From assembly GCA_900545865.1 (NCBI GenBank), contig URAN01000003.1:39051-103050 (forward strand): 64,000 bases of DNA. Reading direction: 5' to 3'. The notes below the pieces were generated by a model. That model saw nothing but the letters and a program-made list of their open reading frames with translations, searched no databases and was not told where the DNA came from. The DNA is from an uncultured Eubacteriales bacterium (GTDB lineage Bacteria > Bacillota > Clostridia > Monoglobales > Monoglobaceae). Of this stretch, positions 62,328 through 64,000 are shown in pieces. The translations under genes and the position numbers were made by a program. How positions within the stretch are numbered: position 1 is the first letter of the stretch; every line of letters starts with the position of its first letter.

Positions 62328-63500
62328 TCAATCACCTCCGAGCAGCGCGGCAAGCCCAATCAGCTCGGCATTCTTGAGCAACTCGGCATCCAAATCAGAC
62401 AGACCGACCCTACCTTGCGTGTATCGGCACAAAAAAGAGTTCAAACTCTCTTTTGCGGACGAATCACCGCTTTCCGATAAGCTCATCATATTGTCGGTCA
62501 TTCCGACAACTTCGCCGCAAATACCGGCATCATCCGAAAAATCATCAGGCTCATACTTTGGTTTTGTTTCATCAATTACATCTGTCAGAATTCCGTAATC
62601 GCAAAGTCGTGTTTTAATGACGGAACAATTTATATCATCAATATTCGTTCTTCCGCACAGGGTGATTCTGTACAAATCGTTTGCCGAACCGATATTTTGC
62701 ATCTCTTGTATTGCTGTCTCGTAAATATGAAACGTATCCTCTGCCGATGAAATATCAAGTTTAATGTCAAACAATCTCTTTACACAGGTTCTGTGAAAGT
62801 GAACGGTTGTGATGCTATCCTCGGTATGGCCGATATAACATCCGAGATTGCCGCATTCGTCAAACCCTCTGCCCTCGGGAATTCCGCAATACGCAAATAT
62901 AGTATCACCGATTTTTTGAGGTTCGCATCTCTTGTGGATATGCCCGAGCGCCACATAATCCGCGCCGCTGTTTTGTATATCCGTCAATGAAATTGGGTTA
63001 TAAATGCCTGACAAATCAGATGTCAAATCGGCATGCAGCACCACAAAATTATTAAAATCTCCGTCTTTGTCAATAACGGGAAATTTCAATCGTCCGGGTG
63101 CGCTGTTCGGAAAGCTGACACCATATACCCGAGTTTTAGTATCGGACAGCTCAACGCATTCAGGCTCAATGTCGAATACGTGTACATTTTTTCCGAAGTC
63201 GATTTTTGCATATACGGAATCGGAAGTATACGGATCATGATTTCCTGCCGCTATAAAAATATGCGTGTCGGGTATCTCCGCAAACTTTCTTTTAACAAAT
63301 GAAATTGTATCAGCGCTTACATTGGGCGAGTCAAACAAATCCCCCGAAACAAATAACAGCTCGGTCTTTGATGCCAAACGGATTATCTCAGAAAAATTGT
63401 GCATAACATCGTTTCTGCGCTGCATCGCATCCACCGCATTCAAATGCGCCGAAAAAGCGGATTCGAGATGTATATCACCCGTGTGTACAAAGTCAGGCAC
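62328..63500 (-). CDS. Mre11/SbcD-like DNA repair nuclease (YhaO-like)
   Basis: A 390-residue metallophosphoesterase. Phosphoesterase motifs are in order: VHTGDIHLES, SGDLFDSP, AAGNHDPY, LHADL and ALGHIHK, giving the Mn-binding His/Asp set of Mre11. The C-terminal part (about 240-390) is a capping region. It starts with GTG after GGAGG. The following ATPase gene starts at its end, so the two make a Mre11-Rad50-like pair for DNA end processing. Confidence 0.87.
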   Translation of the reverse strand: MPDFVHTGDIHLESAFSAHLNAVDAMQRRNDVMHNFSEIIRLASKTELLFVSGDLFDSPNVSADTISFVKRKFAEIPDTHIFIAAGNHDPYTSDSVYAKIDFGKNVHVFDIEPECVELSDTKTRVYGVSFPNSAPGRLKFPVIDKDGDFNNFVVLHADLTSDLSGIYNPISLTDIQNSGADYVALGHIHKRCEPQKIGDTIFAYCGIPEGRGFDECGNLGCYIGHTEDSITTVHFHRTCVKRLFDIKLDISSAEDTFHIYETAIQEMQNIGSANDLYRITLCGRTNIDDINCSVIKTRLCDYGILTDVIDETKPKYEPDDFSDDAGICGEVVGMTDNMMSLSESGDSSAKESLNSFLCRYTQGRVGLSDLDAELLKNAELIGLAALLGGD

Positions 63501-63699
63501 ACCTCAACACCTCCGTTAATTTCGTCATTTGGTTTATGCCGCCGTTAAATTGAATTTGCCTTGCCGATTCCTACATCACAGTATATCATAAACGAGTTTA
63601 AATGTCAACGAACATATGCAAAAGTTTTACCTTTTTTTGTATAAAGATTTAAATAAAATTAACAAAAAAACAATAACAAGGACAAGACAGATAATAAAA

Positions 63700-63914
63700 T
63701 ATCTTTGCAGAGAATCAAACAATTGGTGAAAGTTTGAAAGTAAAAATTATTTGTTATCACCTAAGTTAAGTTGTAAAGCTGAACAATTTAAAGTAAGCTT
63801 TGCCGTATATCTGCGTTAAAGAAAAATAAGAGAATATAAATTATATTATATTAAAATAGGTGGTACCGCGGAGAATTCGTCCTAATATACAGAAATGTAT
63901 ATTAGGACTTTTTT
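63700..63914 (+). promoter_or_regulatory. T-box riboswitch leader
   Basis: The T-box bulge sequence AGGTGGTACCGCGG is at 63858-63871. The Stem I region begins near 63709 with GCAGAGAA, has the pairing GGTG (63724-63727)/CACC (63758-63761), and is followed by a Stem II/III-like part with GCCGTATATCTGCGTTAAAG (63802-63821). A perfect 12-bp terminator (63879-63890 with 63897-63908) and TTTTTT follow. It senses uncharged tRNA and controls an aminoacyl-tRNA synthetase, amino-acid synthesis or transport gene that lies beyond the window. I could not read the specifier codon with confidence. Confidence 0.9.
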
Positions 63915-63950
63915 ATATATTAGGAAAGTTCATTGAACTTCCTAATATAT
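63915..63950. repeat. Second hairpin after the T-box terminator
   Basis: ATATATTAGGAA-A-GTTCA pairs with TGAACTTCCTAATATAT, a 17-bp inverted repeat with one bulged A. It shares CCTAATATA with the preceding terminator stem. No ribosome site or start codon appears between it and the end of the window. Confidence 0.55.
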
Positions 63951-64000
63951 AAAAGCTACAATCGCTAGCCCTTTGAGATTTTCTCCTTTTAGTCGAAAAC

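Noticed and set aside
1..64000. CRISPR arrays, prophage, rRNA or tRNA genes, complete insertion sequences
   Set aside because: I looked for regular repeat-spacer patterns, phage-type gene runs, transposases and tRNA-like cloverleafs and did not see any.

Overview
The window looks like a chromosomal segment of an anaerobic, endospore-forming member of the Clostridia (low to moderate GC Firmicutes). The evidence is SpoIIM, YlbJ, YqfC, YqfD and a tiny SpoVM gene (sporulation), oxygen-sensitive class III ribonucleotide reductase NrdD/NrdG with NrdR-type boxes, the redox repressor Rex, a V-type rather than F-type ATPase, a T-box leader, SLH-domain surface anchoring, and strong AGGAGG ribosome binding sites. 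I see no rRNA, tRNA, CRISPR array, prophage or intact insertion sequence.

Layout. 1-4.3 kb (+): the end of a DapA-family lyase gene, an SDR oxidoreductase, spoIIM, a XerD-like recombinase and purD. 4.3-7.3 kb (-): nrdD-nrdG behind a promoter flanked by NrdR-like boxes. 7.5-8.0 kb (+): an MntR/DtxR-type regulator. 8.2-15.8 kb (-): lon-engB-hisS-aspS-tyrS. 16.0-16.7 kb (+): a SIS-domain isomerase. 16.7-25.6 kb (-): a nine-gene V-type ATPase operon (G-I-K-E-C-F-A-B-D) whose leader carries a terminator hairpin; subunit K has the residues of Na+-binding rotor rings. 25.7-31.9 kb (-): a four-gene ECF transport operon with an SLH-anchored alpha-toroid protein, a DUF4430 protein, EcfT and a single-chain ABC-ABC-membrane fusion. 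31.9-34.4 kb (-): a GH31 glycosidase. 34.7-40.5 kb (-): class II FBP aldolase, an OGG1-like glycosylase, Rex, isocitrate dehydrogenase and aconitase. 40.6-44.2 kb: DUF4363/DUF421 membrane pair, a two-OB-fold SSB-like protein, and citrate synthase. 44.3-49.0 kb: dnaG-rpoD facing trmK-nif3. 49.0-53.2 kb: ylbJ, yqfC-yqfD, proA. 53.2-55.7 kb (+): a structured intergenic region, then a NifU-like/GGGtGRT gene pair with an attenuator-like leader, and a Dabb-domain gene. 55.7-63.5 kb (-): yhaO-yhaN, asp23-fakA-recG, a 56-residue membrane peptide gene and spoVM. 63.7-63.9 kb (+): a T-box riboswitch whose target lies beyond the window.

How they work together. Citrate synthase, aconitase and NADP-type isocitrate dehydrogenase give the oxidative branch from oxaloacetate to 2-oxoglutarate, probably for glutamate; proA would take glutamate semialdehyde metabolism towards proline. 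The V-ATPase probably handles Na+. Rex and NrdR-type control fit an anaerobe.

The most interesting locus is the ECF operon. Its two extracytoplasmic proteins, an alpha/alpha toroid and a DUF4430 domain, are the two folds that make up animal transcobalamin and intrinsic factor, here split into separate proteins and linked to an ECF importer. I propose a bacterial intrinsic-factor-like corrinoid capture and uptake system; the substrate is an inference. Other points are the XerD-like protein lacking two catalytic residues, the V-ATPase leader hairpin, the uncharacterised NifU-like/GGGtGRT pair, and several structured non-coding stretches.
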